Below, one piece after another: positions 7,157-14,875 of a stretch of 17,833 nucleotides of DNA (its first letter is position 1; each line of letters starts with the position of its first letter). Under the pieces are notes generated by a model, which was not told where the DNA came from, did no database searches, and worked only from the letters and a program-made list of their open reading frames with translations. The stretch lies in NCBI GenBank assembly GCA_934307185.1, contig CAKRCJ010000011.1, positions 1 to 17,833 on the forward strand, read 5' to 3'. The translations under genes were made by a program, and so were the position numbers. Origin of the DNA: an uncultured Roseburia sp. (GTDB lineage Bacteria; Bacillota; Clostridia; Lachnospirales; Lachnospiraceae).

Positions 7157-8062
7157 TCACTCCTCTTTCAATTTAATTTCCCAGAATAATTCTTCTGATT
7201 TTATAAACGCATATAAAAACTCTACCGCATCTTCCTTAATTGCATTTTTGTGACATGCAAGCGCACAGGCTTTTTTATTTTTCGAAAAATCCAATGCCCT
7301 CATATCCGCCGGAACCGAAAAACTTATCCGGTCCGCCCATTTAAGCAGTCCCTCATCAAAATCCTTTGGGCACAAAAAGGCTTCCATACGGTCCGCCCCC
7401 TTTGCGTAATCCCAGATATTTTTCCTCTCTGCGGAACGGTTCGGCCAGTTTTCATCCCCTGCATTCGAATGTACCACACCGGACAATAAAACCGGCACAT
7501 AATCCTTCTGCTCCCGCAGTATCTCTTTGATAAAAAGCAAAAGTCCGCTGTGGTCCCCATGCATATCATACTCTGCGGTCGTAAAAATAATGTCCGGCCG
7601 TATTTCCAGAATGACTTCCCCTAAGTCCTGTTTAAAATGTTTCCTGGTATACAAAGCTGGCTTTCCATATTTTTCCGTATGATAATCCTTTTTCCCGGAA
7701 AGCGCGTAAGTGTGGTTTGAACAGTGCGAACAGTGCACGCGGTTTTCGTCCGTCTCATCATATAACTGATGAAGAAAGCTCTCCTTTTTATCCATTCCGG
7801 TATCCGCATATCCTAAAAATGTCACATCTCTTTCCGGTATTCCCAACACACTCAAACCCTTTAATGTCTCTGGAAGACGGACACTTCCGGTTATCTCGTC
7901 ACATCCTTCATAATCTCCGTTCCCCGCCATGACGACATGGACACCGATTTTTTGTTCCACCGCCTGCTCCATAACGCCTGCCGCAAGGAGTATCTCATCA
8001 TCCTCGTGCGGCACAATCACCATAATATTTTTTATTTTTTCATTCAGCTTCCCCTGCCTCAT
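7157..8062 (-). CDS. PIG-L family zinc-dependent deacetylase
   Basis: About 301 residues with the LmbE/PIG-L signature: VIVPHEDDE near the N-terminus (zinc ligands and catalytic Asp) and YDMHGDHSG about 150 residues later (third zinc ligand). Known members remove N-acetyl groups from sugars, for example GlcNAc-PI, GlcNAc-malate and diacetylchitobiose. A loop at about 110-117 holds HCSHCSNH, which may bind another metal or form a disulfide. The gene sits between the sugar permease and GH65 genes, nearly abutting both, so it is surely co-transcribed. I prefer ATG at 8062 because AGGTGG lies five bases upstream; GTG at 8071, directly after the permease stop, is the alternative. Its substrate is inferred to be the imported sugar or a derivative. 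No signal peptide is seen. Confidence 0.85.
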   Translation of the reverse strand: MRQGKLNEKIKNIMVIVPHEDDEILLAAGVMEQAVEQKIGVHVVMAGNGDYEGCDEITGSVRLPETLKGLSVLGIPERDVTFLGYADTGMDKKESFLHQLYDETDENRVHCSHCSNHTYALSGKKDYHTEKYGKPALYTRKHFKQDLGEVILEIRPDIIFTTAEYDMHGDHSGLLLFIKEILREQKDYVPVLLSGVVHSNAGDENWPNRSAERKNIWDYAKGADRMEAFLCPKDFDEGLLKWADRISFSVPADMRALDFSKNKKACALACHKNAIKEDAVEFLYAFIKSEELFWEIKLKEE

Positions 8063-8071
8063 CTGTTCCAC

Positions 8072-8935
8072 CTAGCCTTTCACTGCCCCTGCAGAAACAC
8101 CTGCAATAATATATTTCTGCATAAAAATATAGAAAATCATAAGCGGCGCAACTCCTAACATTAACATTGGAAATAATGCCGTCCAGTCTGTCGAAAACTG
8201 CCCGATATTTCTAGATACCTCCTGTAAGATGACATCCTGTTCGCGGCTCTGCAAAAACAGGAGTGGTGTCATAAATTCATTCCAGACATTTAGCGTAACA
8301 AGAATTACAACCGTCGCGATAACTGGTTTTAACAATGGCAGAACAATGACAAAAAATTTGCGTATCACAGAACAGCCATCAATTTCCGCCGCTTCCTCAA
8401 GCTCCTTCGGGATAGTGGACTCCACAAACTCTTTGAAAAGAAAAATACCCTGCGGAACATTAATCGCAACATCGACCAGAATAACCGCCCATGCTGTGTT
8501 CATCAGCCCAATGCTTTTTACGATTTTAAACAGGCTGACAATATTCATCTGAAACGGCACAACCAGCCCTGCCAGAAACAGTAAGAAAATACGGCTTCCC
8601 CATCTCGATTTTGTTCTCGCAAGCGCGTATCCCGCCATGGATGTGACAAGCACAATAATCGCCACCGCAAGCACCGTTATTTTTAATGTGTTAAACAGTG
8701 CTCTCGGATACTCCATATTGACAAATGCATCTATGTAATTCTGGAACACCCACACCTTCGGAAGCCCTAATGGGTGCTGTGTTGCCTCTTGTGGATTTTT
8801 GAAGGTTGTCACAATCAGATAGTAAATCGGAAGAAACCAAACCGCCGCCAGAAGTATCATAAAAATTTCTGTGATAACCAGTCCCCTTCTCTCTTTTTTG
8901 CTGACACCTTTATCACTGCCTTTTTGTTTTCTCAT
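8072..8935 (-). CDS. Carbohydrate ABC transporter permease (MalG/UgpE type)
   Basis: A 287-residue inner-membrane subunit with about six hydrophobic helices. The cytoplasmic EAA loop reads EAAEIDGCSVIRKFFVIVLPLLKP, which contacts the ATPase. The final helix and IIAGVSAGAVKG are typical of the MalG-type partner of sugar importers (CUT1 family). The start is the ATG whose ATGA overlaps the stop of the upstream permease, with GGGGGAGG seven bases earlier. The overlap suggests translational coupling and equal amounts of the two permeases. No ATPase gene is present in this locus. CUT1 systems in Firmicutes commonly share one MsmX-like ATPase encoded elsewhere. Confidence 0.92.
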   Translation of the reverse strand: MRKQKGSDKGVSKKERRGLVITEIFMILLAAVWFLPIYYLIVTTFKNPQEATQHPLGLPKVWVFQNYIDAFVNMEYPRALFNTLKITVLAVAIIVLVTSMAGYALARTKSRWGSRIFLLFLAGLVVPFQMNIVSLFKIVKSIGLMNTAWAVILVDVAINVPQGIFLFKEFVESTIPKELEEAAEIDGCSVIRKFFVIVLPLLKPVIATVVILVTLNVWNEFMTPLLFLQSREQDVILQEVSRNIGQFSTDWTALFPMLMLGVAPLMIFYIFMQKYIIAGVSAGAVKG

Positions 8936-9834
8936 GAGATAGCCTCCCCCCATTTTCCCATTATTTTTGTCGTGATACCGCTGATAATTAACACAATAAT
9001 AAAGAAGCACACACCAAAGGCAGAACCAACCGAATAAAATCCGTCGGAAATACCTTTTTTCATCATAACTGTCATAACCGTTTCCGTTGCATTTCCAGGA
9101 CCACCGGAGGTCATGGAATAAATTGCATCAAATGCTTTCATGCCACCGATTAATCCGGTTACCACAATAATTTTTACCGATGGGCACATCAACGGAAGTG
9201 TAATCTTAAAGAAGCTCTGCTTTCCGTTCGCCCCATCAATCTGTGCTGCCTCATATAGCTCCGGCGAGATGCTTTGCAGATTTGCAAGGAAAATTACCAT
9301 CGCCCAGCCGGTCCACTGCCAAATCTGTGTGAAAATAACTGAGAACAGTGCACGGTTTGTTGTAAAAAAGTTAATCGTACCAAATCCGAGCTGGTGAAGC
9401 AGATTGTTGACCAGTCCGTAATCCGAGGACGATAAAATAAAATTCCATAAGTAACCGATAATTAACGAGCTGAACACCGCCGGAAAAAAGTAAACTGCAC
9501 GCAGCAGATTTCTTGTCTTTAATTTTTTATTTAAGATAGCTGCAATCGGAAGTCCTAATATCACCTGAAATCCGGTTAACAACACCGCATAAATAAGAGA
9601 ATTTTTTATTGCGATACGCATAAGCGGCGTCTGAAATACTTTCAGATAATTCTGTAATCCGACAAAATGCAGGTTGACCGGGTTCATATCCGTGTAATCC
9701 GTAAAGCTGTAAAAAATGGTATACATAAACGGCAAAATACTAAAGATAATATAAATCAAAAGCGCCGGTACAATAAACAGTGCAAAATAATTTCCAAGGG
9801 AGCCACATTCTCTTTTTTTCTGTTTTTTCTTCAT
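8932..9834 (-). CDS. Carbohydrate ABC transporter permease (MalF/UgpA type)
   Basis: A 300-residue membrane protein that begins MKKKQKKRECGSLGNYF and has about six hydrophobic segments. The EAA loop EAAQIDGANGKQSFFKITLPLMCP lies at about two-thirds of the length. SMTSGGPGNATET before the last helix is a usual MalF-type motif. It pairs with the following permease to form the channel of a CUT1 sugar importer. The chosen ATG has AAGGAAG about nine bases upstream; longer in-frame starts would run into the hairpin region that precedes it. The gene lies downstream of the binding-protein gene, across a terminator-like hairpin, so its expression probably depends on read-through. Confidence 0.92.
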   Translation of the reverse strand: MKKKQKKRECGSLGNYFALFIVPALLIYIIFSILPFMYTIFYSFTDYTDMNPVNLHFVGLQNYLKVFQTPLMRIAIKNSLIYAVLLTGFQVILGLPIAAILNKKLKTRNLLRAVYFFPAVFSSLIIGYLWNFILSSSDYGLVNNLLHQLGFGTINFFTTNRALFSVIFTQIWQWTGWAMVIFLANLQSISPELYEAAQIDGANGKQSFFKITLPLMCPSVKIIVVTGLIGGMKAFDAIYSMTSGGPGNATETVMTVMMKKGISDGFYSVGSAFGVCFFIIVLIISGITTKIMGKWGEAIS

Positions 9835-9864
9835 AAAACCTATCTTCCTTTCTGGAAAAAGGCA

Positions 9865-9906
9865 GAAAAAGAGCCCCAAACCCAGCCTCATTGCTGAGTT
9901 TGAGGC
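9865..9906 (-). terminator. Terminator-like hairpin between binding-protein and permease genes
   Basis: On the minus strand a 14-bp stem (9893-9906 with 9873-9886, two G-U pairs) closes a 6-base loop and is followed by UCUUUUUC. It lies 20 bases after the binding-protein stop. In sugar ABC operons such hairpins typically lower permease expression or protect the binding-protein mRNA end. Confidence 0.75.
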
Positions 9907-9925
9907 ATCTTCCCTGCATTCTTGT

Positions 9926-11239
9926 CTATTTCGATAATAACTCTGAAACAGCAGCGTCAACATTCTGTAACGTTGTTGATAAATCCTGTGAACCTAACAG
10001 ATAGCTTTGCATCTCGGTTCCGTATGTCTCATGTGCACCTGCCGCAGCACCCCATTCATTCCATGGGCAGTAAACATTTCCTGCTGCCAATGCGCCTGCA
10101 ACACTTGTGTATGCTTCTGGAAGCTCAAATTCCACTCCGTTTAAGTAGGAGGAGCCTCCCTGATTGTTCTGCCATAAAGCGGTCTGTCCTTCAGCAGTTG
10201 AAATTGCGGAGAGAACTTTTATAACTGCATCAAGATTTTTAGAAGAAGCATTTGCCGCAAATCCACATCCAGGACCACCGATTAACCAGCCTGCGCTCTC
10301 TTTTGTTCCATAGAAAGGCATCATATCAAGCTGTAAATCCGGATTTTTCTCCATAATTGCGTCATAATCCCAAGGACCGGAGCAGAACATTGCTGCGCCG
10401 CCGGTTGCAAACTGCTCTAATGCCTGGTCATGGTCTATGCCTGTCATATCAGTTGTGTATACACCGTTATCAATCAACTTGGACCATGTCTCCACATATG
10501 GGTTCCATGTACCGTCCATTGTCACCTCGCCGTTGCGGTATGCCTCGCCAAAGCCTTTTCCCTCATCTGTAGAGAGATACTCTGCTGTGACAAATGCCAT
10601 AGAGCTCTTTAACAACGGCTCCCATGATTTTAAGCCTGCCGCAATAGGAGTCACTCCCGCATCCTCAAATTTCGTGCAGACATCCAGAAATTCATCAAAT
10701 GTCTTTGGCAGTTCAATATTATTTTCCTCAAAAATTTCTTTGTTGTAATAAATTCCTTCAAACCAGCTAATTCCCGGAAGTGCGTAAGTGCTTCCATCAT
10801 ATCCGTACACGCTTGTGCCTGCGGTGGAATAATTGGATGCCAAATCATTTAAAGCTTCCAGATATCCCAGCTTTGCATGTTTTAATGCAGAACCCGGTGA
10901 CTCGCAGATAATATCCGGTCCCTCCCCTGCGGAAAGCTGCGTATCAATAATGGTGTCATAGTTGGAATTGTCTATAAACTGATATTCAATCTCCACCTCT
11001 GGAACTGCTTCGGCAAGATAGTCGAGCATTGCCTGCACTGTATCTTCACTGTTCCAGTAAGACATACGGATTGTCACCTTATCGGAAGCATCCCCCTTTT
11101 CTTCCTTTGCAGACTCCGTAGTATCTGTCCTGCTATCAGCCAGGTTCCCGCTTTCCGTATCGGATGTGCTTCCACATCCCGCTACTACCCCAAGTGTCAT
11201 AGCCGCGCATAATAATACGCTTAAAACTTTTCTTTTCAT
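9926..11239 (-). CDS. Extracellular sugar-binding lipoprotein of the ABC importer
   Basis: A 437-residue solute-binding protein. The N-terminus has a basic start, a hydrophobic stretch and the lipobox VAGC, with the lipidated Cys at 22, so it is anchored outside the membrane. A Ser/Thr/Asp-rich linker follows, then the two-lobed binding domain typical of family-1 sugar-binding proteins (RMSYWNSEDTVQAMLDYL, then AGEGPDIICES, WFEGIYYNKEIF and GGAAMFCSGPWDYDAI). It would capture an oligosaccharide or glycoside for the two permeases downstream. Several Trp residues may stack on sugar rings. AAGGAGG lies eight bases before ATG, a very strong site, consistent with the need for excess binding protein. 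It follows the sensor kinase gene after a 147-base gap that holds its own weak promoter. Confidence 0.93.
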   Translation of the reverse strand: MKRKVLSVLLCAAMTLGVVAGCGSTSDTESGNLADSRTDTTESAKEEKGDASDKVTIRMSYWNSEDTVQAMLDYLAEAVPEVEIEYQFIDNSNYDTIIDTQLSAGEGPDIICESPGSALKHAKLGYLEALNDLASNYSTAGTSVYGYDGSTYALPGISWFEGIYYNKEIFEENNIELPKTFDEFLDVCTKFEDAGVTPIAAGLKSWEPLLKSSMAFVTAEYLSTDEGKGFGEAYRNGEVTMDGTWNPYVETWSKLIDNGVYTTDMTGIDHDQALEQFATGGAAMFCSGPWDYDAIMEKNPDLQLDMMPFYGTKESAGWLIGGPGCGFAANASSKNLDAVIKVLSAISTAEGQTALWQNNQGGSSYLNGVEFELPEAYTSVAGALAAGNVYCPWNEWGAAAGAHETYGTEMQSYLLGSQDLSTTLQNVDAAVSELLSK

Positions 11240-11317
11240 ACCTTTTTCCTCCTTATTTTGTGAAAAATACCTCTGCCCTCAGCAACAGAAGTTTTTCTCT
11301 TTCCTTTTGATATATTT

Positions 11318-11377
11318 ATCATACCTTTTCACGGAAAAGAAAAAAATATTACTTTCTTTCGAAAAGTAATACTTTTT
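11318..11377 (-). promoter_or_regulatory. Weak promoter of the sugar operon with an adjoining repeat operator
   Basis: On the minus strand TATGAT (11318-11323) is a fair -10 box, but 17 bases upstream there is only TTTTTT. Directly behind lies a 15-bp-arm inverted repeat (11341-11355 with 11363-11377, one G-T pair, 7-base loop). It also contains AAAGTATTA and AAAGTAATA as direct repeats 20 bases apart. A poor -35 box with tandem repeats two helical turns apart is typical of AraC-type activation, here presumably by the YesN-like regulator. The same hairpin, followed by a T run, could alternatively terminate the upstream kinase transcript. Confidence 0.5.
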
Positions 11378-11386
11378 CATGTATTT

Positions 11387-13117
11387 CTATCTGCAATTTT
11401 CTTTTGGCAGTGCATCCGGAATTTTTACCGTAAAACAGGTATATTCCCCTCCGGTGACATTCGCCTTTATTTCGCCGGCGCCGCCATAATATAACTCCAA
11501 TCGCTCTTTAATATTATGAATTCCATAGCCCTTTCCCTGCTCATTCAACAGCTTTTCCACCATCTCAAGCTCAATCAATGGACCGTTATTGTAAATGGAA
11601 AAAATTAGCATTCCCGGTTCTTTTTCAAATTGCACAATTATTTTTCCGGTTCCCGGCTCCTCCATATAATCAATGCCGTGTTTCACCGCATTTTCCACAA
11701 GTGGTTGGAGCAGAAAATTCGGCATACAGCATTCCAGCCCATTTTCGTCAATTCTGTATTCCACCTCAAACGGCTCCTCATGCATTTTCTTTTGTATCTC
11801 AATGTATGCCCGGATATTTTCCAGCTCGCTCTTTACCGTTGTAATCTGCTGTCCGTTGTTTAATGCAGTGCGATAAAATTTTGCCAGAAGTCCCGTGATT
11901 TCACTGATGTCATCGTCCCCTTTTTTTAATGCTTTCCATTTAATGCCAGAGAGACAGTTATACAGAAAATGCGGGTTCATCTGCGCCTGCAATGCCTTTA
12001 ATTCAGACTCCTTTTTTTCAATCTCAATCTTGTAGACTTCATTAATCATTGTATCTAACTGGACGGTCATTCTGCCAAGGCTGTTTGTAACCATACCAAC
12101 CTCGTCCGTGTCTGCCGTATGACATGGATTTTGCAAATCTCCGTCCGCAATGCGTTCCGCCTGATCCTGTAACTTTAAAATTCTCTGGCTGATTACCCGG
12201 GAAAGAATGCCAATAGCAATGAGTATCAGCACAACGCAAACCATAACAATTACAATTGTAGATACAATAATCGAATAAATCTGCTCCGATATGGTGTTGC
12301 GGTCAATAAAATAATAAATTTTCCAGTCTACCTTTTCCAGTGAAGCTTCTTTTAATATGTATTCCTTATCCGAGACAGACTGCTCTTCCTGCTCCCCGTC
12401 AATATATGCTTCTATTTTTTTCTGAAGCTCGTCATCCGCAACTGTCTTTGTGTAGATCACCTGATTGTCCCCGTCCTTTATGATAATTCCATTATCGAGG
12501 TAATCCATCGTATCAAACGGCTCTAACATCCGGTTCAAATAAAATTCAGCCCGCAACACACCTATTCTCCGACTTGTTGTCGCCGTATCTAAAATGGTTC
12601 TTGTCGCATAGAGCTTTCCGTCCTCCTCCACTGTCCATTCAGTATTAAAATCTTTTTCATGCCTTCTGTACCATTGTGTATCCTCGTAAGCCTGCGACGA
12701 CTCCAGAAAAGAACCAATGTCCGCAGAGGTATAAGGCGTTACAATTTTTATCATTTTTAAATTTTCATCACTTGTGATAAAATACCAGAATACCGGCTCT
12801 ACCGTCTTGTTTAAGCTCTGCGCAATTGCACTCCCGTTGTATGCATTCTGCTCTAGTGTCTCCCGGAATTCCAGATTGTAGGCAAGATATTTTGTAAAAT
12901 CCATCTCCCGCTGAAAAATAGCATCTGCTTCCTGACACATGCGGTTTAAATTATTATCCATCGTCTCTTCTGTTTGTTTAAAAAGATTTTTATTTGCCGC
13001 AGAAAAGGAATGCATCCCCAATATAAGCAGAGGGATGGACACTAAAATCATATAGCTTATCAAAAGCTTTTTCTGCATGGATGCTTTATGGATAAACCAG
13101 TTACACATCTTCTTCAA
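11387..13117 (-). CDS. YesM-type sensor histidine kinase
   Basis: About 576 residues. A membrane helix (about 18-36) is followed by a 240-residue extracellular sensor region, a second helix (about 283-305) and a HAMP domain (SRVISQRILKLQDQAERI onward). The His-kinase domain of the LytS/YesM type carries the phosphorylated His (about 383) in QMNPHFLYN. The ATPase domain shows LQPLVENAVKHG and GKGYGIHNIKERL. It would sense an extracellular ligand, perhaps sugar-loaded binding protein, and phosphorylate the regulator encoded just upstream. I prefer TTG at 13117, nine bases after GAGAGG. GTG at 13126 directly abuts that site and ATG at 13108 is 18 bases away. It lies a few bases after the regulator gene, so they are co-transcribed. 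Confidence 0.9.
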   Translation of the reverse strand: MKKMCNWFIHKASMQKKLLISYMILVSIPLLILGMHSFSAANKNLFKQTEETMDNNLNRMCQEADAIFQREMDFTKYLAYNLEFRETLEQNAYNGSAIAQSLNKTVEPVFWYFITSDENLKMIKIVTPYTSADIGSFLESSQAYEDTQWYRRHEKDFNTEWTVEEDGKLYATRTILDTATTSRRIGVLRAEFYLNRMLEPFDTMDYLDNGIIIKDGDNQVIYTKTVADDELQKKIEAYIDGEQEEQSVSDKEYILKEASLEKVDWKIYYFIDRNTISEQIYSIIVSTIVIVMVCVVLILIAIGILSRVISQRILKLQDQAERIADGDLQNPCHTADTDEVGMVTNSLGRMTVQLDTMINEVYKIEIEKKESELKALQAQMNPHFLYNCLSGIKWKALKKGDDDISEITGLLAKFYRTALNNGQQITTVKSELENIRAYIEIQKKMHEEPFEVEYRIDENGLECCMPNFLLQPLVENAVKHGIDYMEEPGTGKIIVQFEKEPGMLIFSIYNNGPLIELEMVEKLLNEQGKGYGIHNIKERLELYYGGAGEIKANVTGGEYTCFTVKIPDALPKENCR

Positions 13118-13132
13118 TTTTCCCACCCTCTC

Positions 13133-14653
13133 TTATTTTTGTTCCCGGTACTGTTTTGGTGTTACGCCATAATAATTTTTAAACAGTTTATTAAAATACG
13201 GCTGGTTTGTGTAACCGCAGGCTTTTCCGATATCGACAATTTTCCAGTTGCTCTCCTCTAACAGCTCCTTTGCCTTTTTCATGCGGTAATCGGTAAGATA
13301 CTTCACCAGATTGTACCCCGTCTCCTTCTTAAAAACGAAACTGACATAAGACGCTGTCAGGCACACCCTCTCTGCTATCTCCTCCAGTCCAATGTCCTTC
13401 ATGTACTCATTTTTAATGACTTTCTTTATCTCCGAAACCGTAAGGCTTGTATCCGGTAGGCTCTGCTTCTGTGAGACAGTGATTTCATGGATTACTTTTG
13501 ATACAACCTCCCCTACCTTCTGAAGGTCATTGCTGTTCATAATATCGTCTGCTGTCTGCATAATCATGCCCTGATTATAAATTCCGTACTTTTGGTAAAT
13601 CGCCTTTACAATATCTAAAATTAGATACTTTGCATAAAAGGCACTCGACGACTTCTCATGCTCCAGCCGCTTTAAATAGACGAGCATCTGCTCCTCCACC
13701 GCAGGCATATTTTCATCCTCAATGCTCCGGAAGATACTGTCCTTCATCTGCATTGTCTCCTCGAGCGTTCCTGTGTCCCTCGCCGCTTTCTGCGCGGTAT
13801 AAATCACACCGGAAAAATAGCTGAACGTATCTTTTCTGACCTCCTCCATCTCCTTTACCCGGCTGTTAAAGTCTTTCATTCCAAAAAATCCGGTTCCGAC
13901 AATAATGGACGGCATTTCCGCTTTTTCCTCTAACAGACTTGCATACACAAGCCGGATGGAATTTTCTACACTCCGCTCCTCGATTGGCTCACTGCTATAA
14001 ATCATCAGATAAATCTGGTTCGGATAAAAATCTATCTGTTCATATTTCAGCTTCATATTGCGCTTTAAAAGCATTTCAAAGCTTTCCTCATAAAGTTCAA
14101 AATAATTATTTCTCGTCTCAATGCTGACAAAACAAATGTACTTATTTTCCAGGTTAATCTGATATTCCTTTAATTTTTCAATAATTTCCGTCACAGCATC
14201 TTTCGAATTAAAAAGTCTGTACAATAACAGCTTTTTATCTGCGACCAGAAGATTTTCTTTCTGCTCTCTCCACTGCTTTTTCTGTTCACACAAGGAAATT
14301 ACATGCTCCATCACCTGTTTAAACTCGTCCACCTCAATTGGCTTTAACAGATAGTTCACCGCATTTACCTCACATGCCTTTTTCGCATAATCAAACTCAC
14401 TGTAAGCGCTGAATATAATAATAATTACATCCGGTCTATTCTCCTTTGCATACCTGGAAAGCTCCAGACCATCCATATATGGCATTTTTACATCTGTAAG
14501 AAGAATGTCTACATCCGCATGTTTCTGCATATATTCCATCGCCAGTTTTCCGTTTGACGCCTCTGCCACCTCCAGTTCAAAGTGAAACTTATCCATTAAA
14601 AATCGAATTCCTTCACGCTCTGTCCTTTCATCATCCACTAATAATATTTTCAT
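13133..14653 (-). CDS. YesN-type response regulator with AraC DNA-binding domain
   Basis: A 506-residue cytoplasmic transcription factor. The receiver domain (1-120) has the acidic pair at D7/D8, the phosphorylated D54 in LLTDVKMPYMDG, S82 and K104. A middle region of about 280 residues has no clear catalytic motif, as usual for YesN proteins. The C-terminal 99 residues form the two-helix-turn-helix AraC domain: LEEIAERVCLTASYVSFVF, then DIGKACGYTNQPYFNKLF and a closing GVTPKQYR. It is cognate to the YesM kinase encoded directly downstream and probably activates the sugar-binding-protein operon. The ATG before KILLVDDE is chosen because it starts the receiver fold. Its ribosome site is poor (GGGAG 13 bases away). 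An in-frame extension to 14707 has no support. Confidence 0.92.
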   Translation of the reverse strand: MKILLVDDERTEREGIRFLMDKFHFELEVAEASNGKLAMEYMQKHADVDILLTDVKMPYMDGLELSRYAKENRPDVIIIIFSAYSEFDYAKKACEVNAVNYLLKPIEVDEFKQVMEHVISLCEQKKQWREQKENLLVADKKLLLYRLFNSKDAVTEIIEKLKEYQINLENKYICFVSIETRNNYFELYEESFEMLLKRNMKLKYEQIDFYPNQIYLMIYSSEPIEERSVENSIRLVYASLLEEKAEMPSIIVGTGFFGMKDFNSRVKEMEEVRKDTFSYFSGVIYTAQKAARDTGTLEETMQMKDSIFRSIEDENMPAVEEQMLVYLKRLEHEKSSSAFYAKYLILDIVKAIYQKYGIYNQGMIMQTADDIMNSNDLQKVGEVVSKVIHEITVSQKQSLPDTSLTVSEIKKVIKNEYMKDIGLEEIAERVCLTASYVSFVFKKETGYNLVKYLTDYRMKKAKELLEESNWKIVDIGKACGYTNQPYFNKLFKNYYGVTPKQYREQK

Positions 14654-14764
14654 CTTCTGCTCTTTTCTCCCATCACTTGGGTAAACCATCTCTATTTTAT
14701 TGTACAAATCAGGAATTCTATTTTAAATAACACATTTTTTCGATTTATGACACTTTATTACGGC

Positions 14765-14875
14765 TCACGCAATCAGCTTTTTTTCCCTTGTCACCCCGAC
14801 ATAGAAAAGTCTCCGCTCCTCCTCATACAGTTTTCTCTCATCCAACGATGCGTCTCTTTTATTTTTCACAACATT
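14765..14875 (-). pseudogene. Remnant of a UvrD/PcrA-type helicase C-terminal part (motif VI)
   Basis: After the ABC-F stop, and overlapping it out of frame, the minus strand encodes NVVKNKRDASLDERK followed by LYEEERRLFYVGVTREKKLIA and a stop. EEERRLFYVGVTR is the hallmark motif VI of superfamily-1 UvrD-like helicases, whose Arg contacts ATP. Only about 35 codons remain. The rest of the helicase is absent on both sides. No ribosome binding site is seen, though a GTG at 14869 overlaps the ABC-F stop. It is most likely the scar of a deletion or insertion at this boundary. It fills the gap between the ABC-F and regulator genes. Confidence 0.7.

Noticed and set aside
14654..14764. Promoter for the two-component genes
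   Set aside because: Several TAAAAT-like boxes occur but none has an acceptable -35 at 16-18 bases, so I cannot choose one.
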